Origin: Streptomyces roseolilacinus
GTDB lineage: Bacteria; Actinomycetota; Actinomycetes; Streptomycetales; Streptomycetaceae
Length of the DNA: 64,000 bases
Assembly (NCBI RefSeq): GCF_014649335.1
Contig: NZ_BMSV01000002.1
Location: forward strand, 618,036 to 682,035
Direction of reading: 5' to 3'
Both the position numbers and the translations under genes were made by a program. This document shows positions 1 through 8,478 of this stretch, one piece after another (position 1 is the first letter of the stretch; every line of letters begins with the position of its first letter). The notes under the pieces were generated by a model. It saw nothing but the letters and a program-made list of their open reading frames with translations. It was not told the origin of the DNA and did no database searches.

Positions 1-176
1 ACGGCGCGCAGATCGAGGTCGACGTCGATCCGGGCGGCGGCGCAAGCCCCCGCCCAGTCACCGACCGCACGCCGTGCGGTCGCGGTCTCGATCATGGACG
101 GTGGCACGGCGTACTCGCGTACGCGCTGCCACATCGAGAGGCGGGGCGGAATCGTCTTCGCGGGGTGATGTGCCAT
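1..176 (-). CDS. Hypothetical protein, N-terminal 58 residues only
   Basis: This reading frame runs off the left edge, so only the N-terminus is seen. The ATG is at 174-176 and is preceded on the minus strand by AAGGTGAG about five bases upstream. The visible protein begins MAHHPAKTIPPRLSMWQRVR and continues through a stretch like SMIETATARRAVGDWAGACA. From memory this opening is shared by a family of long, uncharacterised Streptomyces proteins. No domain can be named from the fragment. It diverges from nothing obvious; the next gene (241-1308) is on the same strand and upstream of it. The frame looks genuine because of the ribosome binding site and the GC-rich third positions. Confidence 0.6.
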   Translation of the reverse strand, partial: MAHHPAKTIPPRLSMWQRVREYAVPPSMIETATARRAVGDWAGACAAARIDVDLDLRA

Positions 177-240
177 CAGCACTCACCTTGCGCGGACGAT
201 TCCCCCAATCCGTGAGAGGAGAAGTTCGTCATCGCCGGCA

Positions 241-1308
241 TCATAGGCAGCCCGGGGACGGACTGTCAGTTCCCTTTTCCGTCCCGGGCCCCGGGGCGGC
301 GCCGTCACGACGGGCGGTCCGGCCGCGCGCCGCCGCGCACCCGTCCCGCTCGCCGACCGGCCGGCGGACGGACCCCGGTCGCCCTCCGAGGCGGTGCGCG
401 AGGCGGAGCAGATCCGGCAGGTGCAGCACCCGCCCGCCGAATCCCGGGAGGGGAACGTGGAGCGGCCGGGTCCAGCGGGCGGGGATCGCGTCCAGCCCGT
501 AGTACGCCCCCGCCAGTCCTCCGGTCACCGCGGCGACGGTGTCCGTGTCACCACCGAGGTCGATCGCCGCGCGTATCGCCTGCTCGAAACCGGTGGTGGT
601 GCGCAGGGCCCAGACCGCGGAGCCTAGGCAGGGCCAGACGGCACCGTTGAACTCGGTCGCCTGCCCGGGGTGCCAGTGGGGTGCGAGGACGGTCGCGTAG
701 CGCCCGCGGTGGTCGGGGTGGACCAGGTCCAGGACGTCCGGGAGCGCGGTGAGGGGGTCGGCGCCTTCGAGCGCGACACGGACGAGTTCGTGGAAGACCG
801 CGGTGCCTTCCCAGGCCGCGCGGTCGCCGTGGGTGAGGGCGGCGAGGCGGCGGGCCGCCTCCATGGTGGCCTCCCGGCCCGCGGGCGCGAAGTGGACCGC
901 GGAGGTCGACGCGCGCATCAGGGAGCCGTTTCCCGCGGCGCGCCGGCTGACCTGGAAATGGATCGCGGCGGCGCGGTCCCAGGGCATGCCGCTGGTCAGG
1001 ACCTCTTCGGTCTGCAGGCCGATGTCCTTGGGGTCGGACGCCGCCCATCGCTGGAAACGGGCGAAGACGTCCGGCAGGTCCAGCCCGCCCCGCTCCAGCA
1101 GCGACTCCGCGACCAGGACGGCCATCTGCGTGTCGTCGGTGGCCTCGCCCGGGTCCCAGCCGCCGCCCCCGGCCATCTCGCCGCCGGTACCGGGTACGGG
1201 GAACCGCGCGGAGAACGCACCCGGGGGACCGAATTCGAAGGGGCCGCCCAGCGCGTCCCCCACCGCCGCGCCGACGACCGCGCCGGCGACTCGCTGGATC
1301 CGCTTCAT
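241..1308 (-). CDS. ADP-ribosylglycohydrolase (DraG-like) family protein
   Basis: Predicted 355-residue cytoplasmic hydrolase that removes ADP-ribose from modified targets, as DraG and ARH enzymes do. The family signatures are all present. GDALGGPFE is near residues 17-25. TDDT at 57-60 supplies metal-binding acids. GNGSLMR is at 127-133. GGDTDT at 253-258 is the second metal-binding motif, followed by a glycine-rich helix (VTGGLAGAYYG). The last 45 or so residues are a basic, low-complexity tail and are probably not part of the fold. No signal peptide is visible. Family members act on ADP-ribosyl-arginine or other ADP-ribosyl compounds; the substrate here is not predictable. The window also encodes an arginine-type ADP-ribosyltransferase (17938-19554), but the 16 kb separation makes a functional link only a possibility. 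Confidence 0.9.
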   Translation of the reverse strand: MKRIQRVAGAVVGAAVGDALGGPFEFGPPGAFSARFPVPGTGGEMAGGGGWDPGEATDDTQMAVLVAESLLERGGLDLPDVFARFQRWAASDPKDIGLQTEEVLTSGMPWDRAAAIHFQVSRRAAGNGSLMRASTSAVHFAPAGREATMEAARRLAALTHGDRAAWEGTAVFHELVRVALEGADPLTALPDVLDLVHPDHRGRYATVLAPHWHPGQATEFNGAVWPCLGSAVWALRTTTGFEQAIRAAIDLGGDTDTVAAVTGGLAGAYYGLDAIPARWTRPLHVPLPGFGGRVLHLPDLLRLAHRLGGRPGSVRRPVGERDGCAAARGRTARRDGAAPGPGTEKGTDSPSPGCL

Positions 1309-1492
1309 CCGCGCAGGCTACCCGCGCCCACGCGGCCCTGTTCCCTCTTCGGCTCCCCGGCCCCCGGCAGCGAGTACGACGCGCCCACGGGAAGCGGCGG
1401 CGCACCGCCGCGAGCCCGGCCGGCGCCGGCGCGCGGGGCCGGGGCGGGAAATCCGTTGTCGTGCCGTCGCCTCCGTCGGCATGCTCCGGGTC

Positions 1493-2002
1493 ATGACCGC
1501 TGAAGCCGACCCCACCGCCGCCACCGTCGTCCTGCCGGTCGGCGTGCGCGACCTGTCCCCCCGGGACCTGCCGGCGTGCACCTGGTCCGGATCCGCCACC
1601 CACCTGCGCCACGTGGAGCGGGAACTGGCCCGGGCCGCGCGGGGCGAGGTGGACTACCTCGCGGTGTGCACCCCGGCGGACCTGCCGGTGGCGATCGGCG
1701 GCGTCGACTACCGGGTCTCCGAGGGAGCCGGAACCCTGTGGCAGCTCGCCGTGCTCCCCGCGCTGCGGTCCTGCGGCCTGGGGACGCTGCTCGTACGCGC
1801 AGCCGAACAGCGGATCCGAGGCCGCGGGCTGCGCAGGGCGGAACTCGCCGTCGAGGAGGACAACCCCCGGGCCCGCGCCCTGTACGAGCGCCTGGGCTAC
1901 GTCGCGTACGGCCGTGCGCCGGACGCCTGGGACGAGGAGGGGCCCGACGGATCGATCCGCCGCCACGAGACGATGTGCGTGCTCATGCGAAGGGACCTCT
2001 GA
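1493..2002 (+). CDS. GNAT family N-acetyltransferase
   Basis: Protein of 169 residues with a single GNAT fold, expected to move an acetyl group from acetyl-CoA to a small-molecule or protein amine. The acetyl-CoA-binding segment is visible as LWQLAVLPALRSCGLGTLLV (the R/Q-x-x-G-x-G/A-type loop). It is followed by the late strand and helix VEEDNPRARALYERLGYVAY, which is diagnostic for the superfamily. I chose ATG 1493. An in-frame ATG at 1481 is possible, and the longer open frame further upstream overlaps the opposite-strand hydrolase gene. It is transcribed away from the ADP-ribosylglycohydrolase gene. No substrate can be inferred from context. Confidence 0.88.
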   Translation: MTAEADPTAATVVLPVGVRDLSPRDLPACTWSGSATHLRHVERELARAARGEVDYLAVCTPADLPVAIGGVDYRVSEGAGTLWQLAVLPALRSCGLGTLLVRAAEQRIRGRGLRRAELAVEEDNPRARALYERLGYVAYGRAPDAWDEEGPDGSIRRHETMCVLMRRDL

Positions 2003-2256
2003 GCCCCGCGCGACCGGCGAACGGCGGCCGCTGCCGACGACGCGCGTGCCGCCGCACGAGGGAGACACGTGGATGAGCGGCGTGGGAACGCCCCGGCGGC
2101 CGTTCCCGCCTCGCCCGGGTACGACGGGGGGGGACACCCCCACCCCCCGCGGACCCGCTGCCCGGGCCGCGTGTCCACCTGCTGCCACCGTGGTCCGGCG
2201 GATCCCCGGCGAGCAGGCTGGACGCGTACGGATCCTTCGAGCAAAGGGAAGTCCCC

Positions 2257-3219
2257 GTGTCCGTCCTGAAGCCGGTGCGCCGCGGTACGGCGCGCACTGC
2301 CGCCGTCAGCGTCCTCGTCGCCGCCTGCGCCACCCTCATGACCGGAAGCGCCGGAGCGATCGTCAACGGGAAGGACGCCACCGAGAGTTACCCGTTCATG
2401 GCGACGATCCCGGAGTCCGCTCCGCGGTACGGCCTGTTCGACGGCGTCTGCGGGGCGTCGCTGATCGATCCGCGGTGGGTGCTGACGGCGGCCCACTGCG
2501 TGACGGGCGACGGCCTCCGGCTGGAGGGCGCCGTCCGGATCGGCAGCGACCGCCGGAAGTCCGGGGGCACCGTCCGGAGGATCGACCGGACCTTCGTCCA
2601 CCCCGGCTACGCGAACGGCGACACGAAGGCCGCCAACCGGGACGACATCGCGCTCGTCCGCCTCGACCGCCCGGTCCTCCAGAAGCCGGTCCGGATCGCG
2701 AAGGAGACGGGCCGGGCGGGTACCCCGACGCGGATCGTGGGCTTCGGCACCACCGTCGACGGCCGGATGGAGTTCTCGGACCGGCTGCGGGAGCTGGACA
2801 CCCGCAGGGGCACCGAGTCCGAGTGCGCTCCCGGGTACGCGGACCGGACCCGGCTGTGCACGATCAGCACCGTTCCCCGGGCCATGGCGTGCTCCGGGGA
2901 CTCCGGCGGCGCGCAGCTCCAGAAGGGCCGGGACGGACGGTGGGAGCTCATCGGCGTGACGTCGGGCCCCGGCGCCCCGAAGGTGCCGTGTTCGAAGGGA
3001 CCGGGCCTCTACACCGACGCACCCGCCTACGCCGCCTGGATCCGGAAGACCATGAGGAGCGTCAGCGCCCGAACGCCCGCGGAAGGCGGCTCCGACCCCG
3101 CCGGGACCGGTGCGAACGACAGCGCGGCGGTGCTCGTCGGCGTGGCCTCGGCACTGGTCCTCGCCGGTGCCGGCACCACCGTCGCGCTGCGCCGCAAGAA
3201 GGCCGGCCGCTCCGCCTGA
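2257..3219 (+). CDS. Trypsin-like (S1) serine protease, membrane anchored
   Basis: Secreted chymotrypsin-fold protease of 320 residues. An N-terminal signal peptide (about residues 1-34) ends before [13 protein letters not shown], which resembles a mature S1 N-terminus. The catalytic triad is intact: His80 in LTAAHC, Asp130 in RDDIALVRL, Ser216 in CSGDSGG. Unusually for a short actinobacterial trypsin, the C-terminus has a small Gly/Thr-rich linker, a hydrophobic segment ([17 protein letters not shown]) and a basic tail RRKKAGRSA. It is therefore probably held in the membrane facing outward; no LPxTG motif is present. The GTG start at 2257 has AAAGGGA about eight bases upstream. The 254 bases before it hold no gene. 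Confidence 0.9.
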   Translation: MSVLKPVRRGTARTAAVSVLVAACATLMTGSAGAIVNGKDATESYPFMATIPESAPRYGLFDGVCGASLIDPRWVLTAAHCVTGDGLRLEGAVRIGSDRRKSGGTVRRIDRTFVHPGYANGDTKAANRDDIALVRLDRPVLQKPVRIAKETGRAGTPTRIVGFGTTVDGRMEFSDRLRELDTRRGTESECAPGYADRTRLCTISTVPRAMACSGDSGGAQLQKGRDGRWELIGVTSGPGAPKVPCSKGPGLYTDAPAYAAWIRKTMRSVSARTPAEGGSDPAGTGANDSAAVLVGVASALVLAGAGTTVALRRKKAGRSA

Positions 3220-3609
3220 CGCGCCGTACGGACAGGCGCCGGCGGGCACTTGACGCGCAACGCCGCCGCGGCCCCGCGCGCGGCCACGACGGTGAGCGGG
3301 GCCCGTGCCGTACCCCCGGGACCACGCACCCCGGCCCCGGGACGCGACCGGAAACGGCAGGGACCCCGGTCGAGGGGCCGTCGTGCCCCTGATGCGGACG
3401 GGTACCGGGGCGCGTCCGTCGCAGCGGTGAACCGCGTGCGGTCGTGGGTGTTCCCGCCCGTCAGAGCCACGGCGAGCGGGCGTCCGGCACCGTCGCGGGC
3501 CGGGGCGGCAACGAGCGAACGGGCTCCGTCTCGGCACCGAACGCTTCCTGGCGGTGCATCACCGTTCCCGCGATCCGCACCCCGGCGCCTTCACCGGTCT
3601 CCCCGGCGG
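3220..3609. other. Non-coding gap between convergent genes
   Basis: This 390-base stretch lies between the convergent ends of the protease and the beta-propeller gene. Open frames here lack plausible starts, ribosome binding sites or recognisable protein sequence. I see no strong hairpin, repeat or RNA gene. Confidence 0.5.
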
Positions 3610-4662
3610 TCAAGCGGGGCGTGGGACGTACGCCAGGCCGTGGGCGCCGGGTTCGCCGAGCCTGGCGATGTCCAGCCGGGCCAAGCGCTCCAGCGTCTCC
3701 AAGTCGACGATGTCGACGGTGGAGGAGACGACACAGGCCACGTAGCCGAGCCGGCCGTCGGGGGAGGAGGTGACGGTCAGCGGGAAGAGCCCGACCTCGA
3801 CCTCACCGAGCCGCTTGCGGGTGTCGGCACCGAAGACGCTGAGGCGGCCCGGTGCGTGGCGCCCGAGCCGCGCCTCCGGGGCGGCGGTCATGCGCGACTC
3901 GCCCGCGAGCAGCTTGCCCGTCGACGTCAGGTGCACCGGCAGGATGACGTGCTCCGTGGGCAGGATGTCGACGACGGACGCCGTCCGGGGGTCGATGACG
4001 CGGATGCCGGTGGCCGGCCGGCCCTCGGCGCCGCCGGAGAAGTCGCCGTACGGCGCGGCGACGAAGACGTGCGTGCCGTCGGCGGAGACGGCGAGCCCCT
4101 CGCTGCCCGGGACCTCGACCTTCGCGGTGAGGACGCCCCGTTCGAGGTCCACGACGGACACGAACGGCGCTTCCTTGTTGGTGGCGTAACCCGTCCGCCC
4201 CGCCGGATCGATCGCGAACCAGTGCGGGCCGGGCGCGTCCGTGTCGATCCTGCCCAGGGGTCGGCGGGTCCCCGTGTCGATCACCACGACACCGCCGGGC
4301 CGGTCCTCCGCGCCCTCCACGCTGACGTAGAGCCGCCCGCGTGCCGTGTCCAGCGCCAGCCCGTGCGGCCCGTGTTCCGGGGCGAGGTCGACGACCTCGA
4401 CGATGCGGCGGCTGTCGGGATCGATGACGACCAGCTCGGTGCGCCGGCCGCCGTTCGCGTGGTAGTAGCCCGAGCGGTACGTCAGCGTGCACCACAGCAG
4501 CCGCCGCGTCGGGTCGTAGCACAACTCGTGCGGCTCGGCGGAGACCCGCACGTCGCCGAGGCGCCGGTCGGAGGCGGCGTCGAAGAACGACACCGTCGGT
4601 CCGCTCTGACTGACGACGGCGAGGACATCGCCTTCCCGACCGGTACGGGGGGACTGCTGCAC
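3610..4662 (-). CDS. YncE-like beta-propeller protein
   Basis: Protein of 350 residues built from YVTN/SMP-30-like beta-propeller repeats. Recurrent strands such as VVIDPDSRRIVEVVDLAPEHG, LYVSVEG, VVVIDTGTRRPLGRID, VSVVDLERG, VDIVDLETLERLARL occur at regular spacing over the whole length. Each repeat reads as a value being written and compared over time, typical of YncE proteins. No signal peptide is present, so it is predicted to be cytoplasmic. The GTG start at 4660-4662 has AAGGAG six bases upstream on the minus strand. It diverges from a LysR-type regulator across 148 bases containing palindromes, which suggests that the regulator controls it. Enzymatic activity cannot be predicted from sequence alone. 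Confidence 0.82.
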   Translation of the reverse strand: MQQSPRTGREGDVLAVVSQSGPTVSFFDAASDRRLGDVRVSAEPHELCYDPTRRLLWCTLTYRSGYYHANGGRRTELVVIDPDSRRIVEVVDLAPEHGPHGLALDTARGRLYVSVEGAEDRPGGVVVIDTGTRRPLGRIDTDAPGPHWFAIDPAGRTGYATNKEAPFVSVVDLERGVLTAKVEVPGSEGLAVSADGTHVFVAAPYGDFSGGAEGRPATGIRVIDPRTASVVDILPTEHVILPVHLTSTGKLLAGESRMTAAPEARLGRHAPGRLSVFGADTRKRLGEVEVGLFPLTVTSSPDGRLGYVACVVSSTVDIVDLETLERLARLDIARLGEPGAHGLAYVPRPA

Positions 4663-4743
4663 AGCGGCTCCTTAGAACGGGGAAGCGGGAACGCCCCGCG
4701 TCTTCGCGGGCGTCTCCACTCTCCGGCGCCGGCAGGTGCGACA

Positions 4744-4773
4744 GCAATGCAAAGATGGGCATCCCATCATTGC
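4744..4773. promoter_or_regulatory. Candidate LysR operator in divergent promoter
   Basis: Between the beta-propeller and LysR genes lies GATGGG-cat-CCCATC (4754-4768). It is embedded in GCAATG (4744-4749) and CATTGC (4768-4773), which are also inverted copies. ATGC-N8-GCAT (4747-4762) overlaps it. LysR proteins usually bind such dyads near their own divergent promoter. Assignment to this regulator is inferred from position. Confidence 0.45.
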
Positions 4774-4810
4774 CGCAAGCGTAAAAACGCAGTTCGGGGG
4801 AGAGGAACCG

Positions 4811-5710
4811 GTGGATCTCAACCTGCTGCGCGTCCTGGACGCGCTGCTGCAGGAGAACAGCGTGACCCGCGCCGCGGAGCGCCTCGGCACCTCGCCCGCG
4901 GCGGTGAGCCGCGCCCTGGCCCGGCTCCGCCGTACCGTCGGCGACCCGCTGCTGGTCCGAGCCGGCCAGGGGCTGGTCCCGACCCCGCGCGCCGTGGAAC
5001 TCCGGGAGGAGGTCGGGGCGTTGCTGCGCGGCTGCGACGACGTGCTGCGACCCGGCGCCGGATTCGACGCCGCGCACCTCCGGCGCACGTTCACGGTGCA
5101 GGCCGCCGATCTGCTCCTGGTGGGATTGGCCGGGAGCCTGACCGAGCGGATCCACGCGGAGGCCCCGCAGGTGGACATCGTCTTCCTGCCGGAGGCGCTG
5201 GAGGGCGGCCCCGGGCTGCGACAGGGCTGGGTGGACGTCGAACTCGGCGTCCTCGGACACCTGGACCCGGAGATCCGGACCCGGCAGCTCACCCGGATGA
5301 CGCTGGTCGGCATCGCCCGCAGCGGCCACCCCCTCTTCGACGGGCGGATCGACGCCCGCCGTTTCGCCGCGGCCGACCACATCGGCATCTCCCGACTCGG
5401 CAAGCGCCTCGGACCCATCGACAGCGCCCTCGCGGAACTCGGGCTGCGCCGCCGGACCGCGGTGGTCGTGCCCAGCCACACGAGCGCGATGATGCTCGCC
5501 CGGGACACCGACCTCGTCGCGCTCAGCCTGGCCGACTGGCTCCCCGACACCATCGCGGCCATGGGCCTGCGGACGTTCCCCGTCCCCCTCGACCTGGAAC
5601 CCCTGGACCTCGGGATGGCCTGGCACCCCCGCAACTCGGCGGACCCGGGACACCGCTGGTTCCGCGAACACCTGGCGTCCGCCGTCCTGGCCCCGGCCGG
5701 CGGTTCCTGA
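4811..5710 (+). CDS. LysR family transcriptional regulator
   Basis: Regulator of 299 residues. The N-terminus (about 1-60) is the LysR winged helix: VDLNLLRVLDALLQENSVTR, AAERLGTSPAAVSRALARLR, then PLLVRAGQGLVPTPRA. The rest is a periplasmic-binding-like effector domain, here of the NodD/PnbR subgroup that opens with FDLNLL-like sequence. I chose the GTG at 4811 because GGGGAGAGGAACC sits just before it and MDLNLL-type starts are usual; a frame continuing to 4736 would add 25 atypical residues. It is divergent from the beta-propeller gene and may control it and itself. The ligand is unknown. Confidence 0.92.
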   Translation: MDLNLLRVLDALLQENSVTRAAERLGTSPAAVSRALARLRRTVGDPLLVRAGQGLVPTPRAVELREEVGALLRGCDDVLRPGAGFDAAHLRRTFTVQAADLLLVGLAGSLTERIHAEAPQVDIVFLPEALEGGPGLRQGWVDVELGVLGHLDPEIRTRQLTRMTLVGIARSGHPLFDGRIDARRFAAADHIGISRLGKRLGPIDSALAELGLRRRTAVVVPSHTSAMMLARDTDLVALSLADWLPDTIAAMGLRTFPVPLDLEPLDLGMAWHPRNSADPGHRWFREHLASAVLAPAGGS

Positions 5711-5915
5711 CGACCGGCCACCCACGATCCGCGGACGCCCCGCGCCCGCGGGCCCCCGGGGCGGCAGCCTGACCGCGGTGGCGCGCTGTCCGCCTGGGGC
5801 CGCCGAGGCCTTCCGAAGGGCGCCCCCGCGGGTAGGGGGCGCGGCTCGGCTCTCCGGCACGGTCCGCCCCGGGGCGGTGCGCGGGGGCGCGTGGACCGGC
5901 CGGGCCGCCGCCGGG

Positions 5916-6383
5916 TCAGTCGCCGCGCAGGCGCGCGGTCTGTTCGGCGCCGACGTCGGTGGTGCGCCGCAGGTACCGCTCGATGACGGTGAGTTCGTCG
6001 TCGGTGAAGTCGTCCAGGGCCCGCTCGAAGGCCCTGCCGGGGGCGTCCCAGGCGGCCTCGACCTCGGGAGTGCGGCCGGCGGTGAGGGCGACCAGCGTCT
6101 TGCGCCGGTCGTGGGGGTCGGGGCGGCGTTCGGCGAGGCCGGCCTTCTGCAGGCGGTCGACCAGGCGGGTGGCCGATCCGGAGGTCAGCCCGGTCAGCTC
6201 CGCGATCTCCCCGGTGGTGCGGGGACCGGGCTCCAGGGCGAGCAGGCTGACGCATTGCAGGTCGGTGGGGTGCAGGCCGAGGTGTTCGGCCATGGCCTGG
6301 TTGAACAGCGTGTAGGCGGCATGGTGGCGCCGGGCCGCCGTGGTGACCGCCGAGACCAGCTCTTCACGTGTTCGGTTTGACAT
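5916..6383 (-). CDS. MarR family transcriptional regulator
   Basis: Protein of 155 residues with the MarR winged-helix fold. Central sequence LGLHPTDLQCVSLLALEPGP, then TGEIAELTGLTSGSATRLVDRLQKAGL (recognition region), and the wing with RRPDPHDRRKTLVALT, including the family DxRxxxLxLT-type motif. Helical ends form the dimer interface. It diverges from a SnoaL-like gene (6473), and the 89-base intergenic stretch carries a clean inverted repeat. This is the usual layout for MarR proteins that repress themselves and the neighbouring gene until a ligand binds. The ATG at 6381-6383 is the natural start. Confidence 0.92.
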   Translation of the reverse strand: MSNRTREELVSAVTTAARRHHAAYTLFNQAMAEHLGLHPTDLQCVSLLALEPGPRTTGEIAELTGLTSGSATRLVDRLQKAGLAERRPDPHDRRKTLVALTAGRTPEVEAAWDAPGRAFERALDDFTDDELTVIERYLRRTTDVGAEQTARLRGD

Positions 6384-6408
6384 CGAACCACCCTCACGTC
6401 CTATTTTT

Positions 6409-6427
6409 TATCTGCGTCGCACAGATA
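6409..6427. promoter_or_regulatory. Candidate MarR operator
   Basis: TATCTG-N7-CAGATA forms a perfect six-base dyad in an AT-rich patch (6402-6411 contains a T run) between the divergent MarR and SnoaL-like genes. The size and place fit a MarR dimer site overlapping both promoters. The link to this regulator is inferred from position. Confidence 0.55.
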
Positions 6428-6472
6428 CTGTGTGGCGTAGATTCTTTGTAGCACACCACCCAGGGAGCACCC

Positions 6473-6934
6473 ATGACCGCCCGCACCCCCGAGCAACTGC
6501 GCGCCCTCTACGGCCGCTGGAGCGACCTGTGGCGCGGCGACTTCGCCCACGCCGAGGAGATCCTCGCCCCCGGCTTCGTCGTCCACCAGGCCCGCCCCGA
6601 CGGCAGCGACTCCGAGGCCGTCACCGGCCCCGAGCGCCTGCTGCCCGAGATCGAGCAGACCATGGCCGCCTTCGGCGACATCGCCCTCACCGTCGACCTC
6701 GGCCCGATCGTCGACGGCGACCTGATCGCCGCCCGCTGGACCATGCGCGCCACCTACACCGGTGGCATCCCGCAGGCCACCGCCCCCGTCGGCACGAAGG
6801 TCTCCTTCAGCGGCCACGACATCCTGCGCGTCCGGGACGGCCGGTTCGTCGAGTACTGGACCTGCACCGACATCCTCGACGGCCTGTCCCAGCTCGGCGC
6901 CGTCTCCGGCCCCAACGGCCCCGCCCGGCACTGA
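6473..6934 (+). CDS. SnoaL-like / NTF2-fold protein
   Basis: Protein of 153 residues with the SnoaL-like polyketide cyclase (NTF2-like) pattern: LRALYGRWSDLWRGDF, then ILAPGFVVHQARPDG, a middle strand AARWTMRATYTGG, and the ending FSGHDILRVRDGRFVEYWTCTDI. These are hallmark strands lining the small-ligand pocket. Members include polyketide ring-closing enzymes and many proteins of unknown substrate. It sits alone, divergent from the MarR gene, so it is probably part of a small ligand-responsive detoxification or modification unit rather than a polyketide cluster. The ATG at 6473 is preceded by GGGAGC. Confidence 0.85.
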   Translation: MTARTPEQLRALYGRWSDLWRGDFAHAEEILAPGFVVHQARPDGSDSEAVTGPERLLPEIEQTMAAFGDIALTVDLGPIVDGDLIAARWTMRATYTGGIPQATAPVGTKVSFSGHDILRVRDGRFVEYWTCTDILDGLSQLGAVSGPNGPARH

Positions 6935-7122
6935 GCGGACGGCGCCCGGGCCGACCGGCCGCCGGCGACTCCACCGCCGGAGCGCGGGGCCGGGCCCCGC
7001 CTCCACCGCCACCCCGACGGCCCGCCCTCGGCGGCGGACGCGGCGGTCGCGGCGTCCTCGGACGCCGAGCAGGCCCGGCCCCACGCGCCCGCCGGCGCGG
7101 ACCGGAACCCCGGAGGAACCGC

Positions 7123-7617
7123 TCAGTCCGCGTCGGCGGGCCGGCCCTCACCGGCCATGAACCTCCAGACCAGCCCGTGGCCCAGGACGACCAGCAGGAT
7201 CAGCAGGACCGCCTCGGCCTGGATCGGCTTCAGATCGACGACACCCGCGAGTTCGGGCTTCGCGCCCACCACCGCGATCAGGGCGTAGAACAGGGCCGCC
7301 ACCGCCTGCGCCAGGGTCAGGAACGCGGAGGAGCCCTCCCGGCGGCCGCGGCCGGTCAGGCGCAGCGTCGACACGCAGCCGATCACGGCGAGCACCACGA
7401 AGCTGAACCGCCAGATCCCCGGGGTCTCGGTGCCGCCGACCTGCGCGAACAACCCCATGAGCGCGGGGAGCAGGAACGAGAGGTAGACACCGCCGACGGT
7501 CCGGCGCAGCGCCGGATCGCGCAGCCAGTCCCGGTGCCCCTGCACCACGTTCCACCAGAGGCCGACCAGCGTGAAGCAGGTGGCCGAGAAGAGTGCGTAG
7601 AAGGTGCTGACGTCCAC
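7123..7617 (-). CDS. Small multi-pass membrane protein
   Basis: Protein of 164 residues. Hydrophobic segments suggest four or five transmembrane helices (for example FYALFSATCFTLVGLWWNVV, VYLSFLLPALMGLF, FSFVVLAVIGCV, LAQAVAALFYALIAVVG, AEAVLLILLVVLGHGLVW). I chose the GTG at 7615-7617 because GGGAGG lies five bases upstream on the minus strand; a longer open frame to 7752 adds a proline-rich, non-membrane leader without support. No catalytic motif is visible and I do not recognise the family, although similar small membrane proteins are common in Streptomyces. It is isolated, with non-coding DNA on both sides. Confidence 0.7.
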   Translation of the reverse strand: MDVSTFYALFSATCFTLVGLWWNVVQGHRDWLRDPALRRTVGGVYLSFLLPALMGLFAQVGGTETPGIWRFSFVVLAVIGCVSTLRLTGRGRREGSSAFLTLAQAVAALFYALIAVVGAKPELAGVVDLKPIQAEAVLLILLVVLGHGLVWRFMAGEGRPADAD

Positions 7618-7912
7618 CGGGCCTCCCGTGTCAGGATCCGCACGGCGCGTCCCCGGAACCGGCTCGAAAGGTGACGGCCCCGGCGGCCGTGGACCCGTGC
7701 GGAAGTGGGGCGAGCATCGCACGGCGGCAGTGCCGTCCTGACGGAGCGACACTCCTCACGCACCCCGACGGACGCCGGACCGGCCGCCGGCCGGCGGCGA
7801 GCGGCCGGCGACGGCCACCGGGCCGCTGCGCGGCGAGGAGCGTTCCCCGAAGGGCCGCGCCGGCTCGCGCCCGTACCGGGGTGCGCGCCGGCTCCTTCGC
7901 GGCGGCGGGCAC

Positions 7913-7942
7913 TTGAGCCGTGATCGGTGAGATCGTTAGGAT
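7913..7942 (+). promoter_or_regulatory. Probable vegetative-type promoter
   Basis: TTGAGC (7913-7918) and TAGGAT (7937-7942) are separated by 18 bases, a good match to the major Streptomyces vegetative sigma-factor pattern (TTGAC-type and TAGRRT-type hexamers). About 40 bases downstream is an ATG (7979) that opens a 27-codon frame ending at the left border of the mobile element. Confidence 0.45.
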
Positions 7943-7978
7943 CGGCGCGAAGTCGGGGGATTTCGGGGGGCGCACATC

Positions 7979-8062
7979 ATGAAGGCACGTGGACCAGCAG
8001 CCGGCACCGCCGACGCGGGACGCTCGCATCCCACCGGACCGTTCAGGTACCGGCTCCCCTAG
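7979..8062 (+). CDS. Possible short ORF (27 codons) before the mobile element
   Basis: ATG 7979 opens a 27-residue frame (MKARGPAAGTADAGRSH, ending FRYRLP) that stops at the TAG within the CTAG flanking the mobile element. A promoter-like sequence lies 37 bases upstream and GGGGGG about eight bases before the ATG. It could be a real small protein or the remains of a gene. Removing the element and one CTAG copy does not reopen the frame, so it is not clearly a gene interrupted by the insertion. I do not recognise the product. Confidence 0.2.
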   Translation: MKARGPAAGTADAGRSHPTGPFRYRLP

Positions 8063-8232
8063 GTCGTGTCTTCAAAGTCCCGTCTGCCGGGCGACGCCTG
8101 GCACGCACGCTCGCCGCGTTGTCGTCGGTCGCCAATGCTCCGCAGTGGCTCCCTCCTCCGCCTTGCGATCGCACGCACCAGACGCCGCCCGGCCCGCCCT
8201 ACGGGCGAACGACGCCACTTTGAAGACACCAC
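8063..8232. mobile_element. MITE-like non-autonomous element with terminal inverted repeats
   Basis: The 170-base stretch starts GTCGTGTCTTCAAAGT and ends with the inverted form of GTGGTGTCTTCAAAGT, so its 16-base ends match at 15 positions. It is flanked on both sides by CTAG (8059-8062 and 8233-8236), which looks like a target-site duplication or target preference. There is no room for a transposase. The interior contains no open frame with coding character. Ends of this kind resemble those of actinobacterial insertion sequences of the IS5 group, from memory. The parent element is not in this window. Confidence 0.6.
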
Positions 8233-8478
8233 CTAGCCGCCTCTCCGAGGCCGCGGCCCGCCGGGCCGGTACGCGCGGGCCGGCCGTCCCTCCGGGGCGG
8301 CGACCGCGTACGTACCCGCCCGCCCACCGCGGCCGCCGACCGCCGCCGCGCGGGCCGGCCGTCCCTCCGGAGCGCCGTCCCCCTGTTCGTCGTACGACCC
8401 GATCACCTCACCGCAGACCCGTGTCCGGCGCGCGACCGGCGACGTCCTCGCGCGCCGGACCCTTCCGAAGGATGACGC

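Noticed and set aside
3250..5772. Very long plus-strand open frame
   Set aside because: It lies opposite the beta-propeller gene and across the LysR gene; its sequence is Arg/Pro/Gly-rich and typical of a GC-rich shadow frame.
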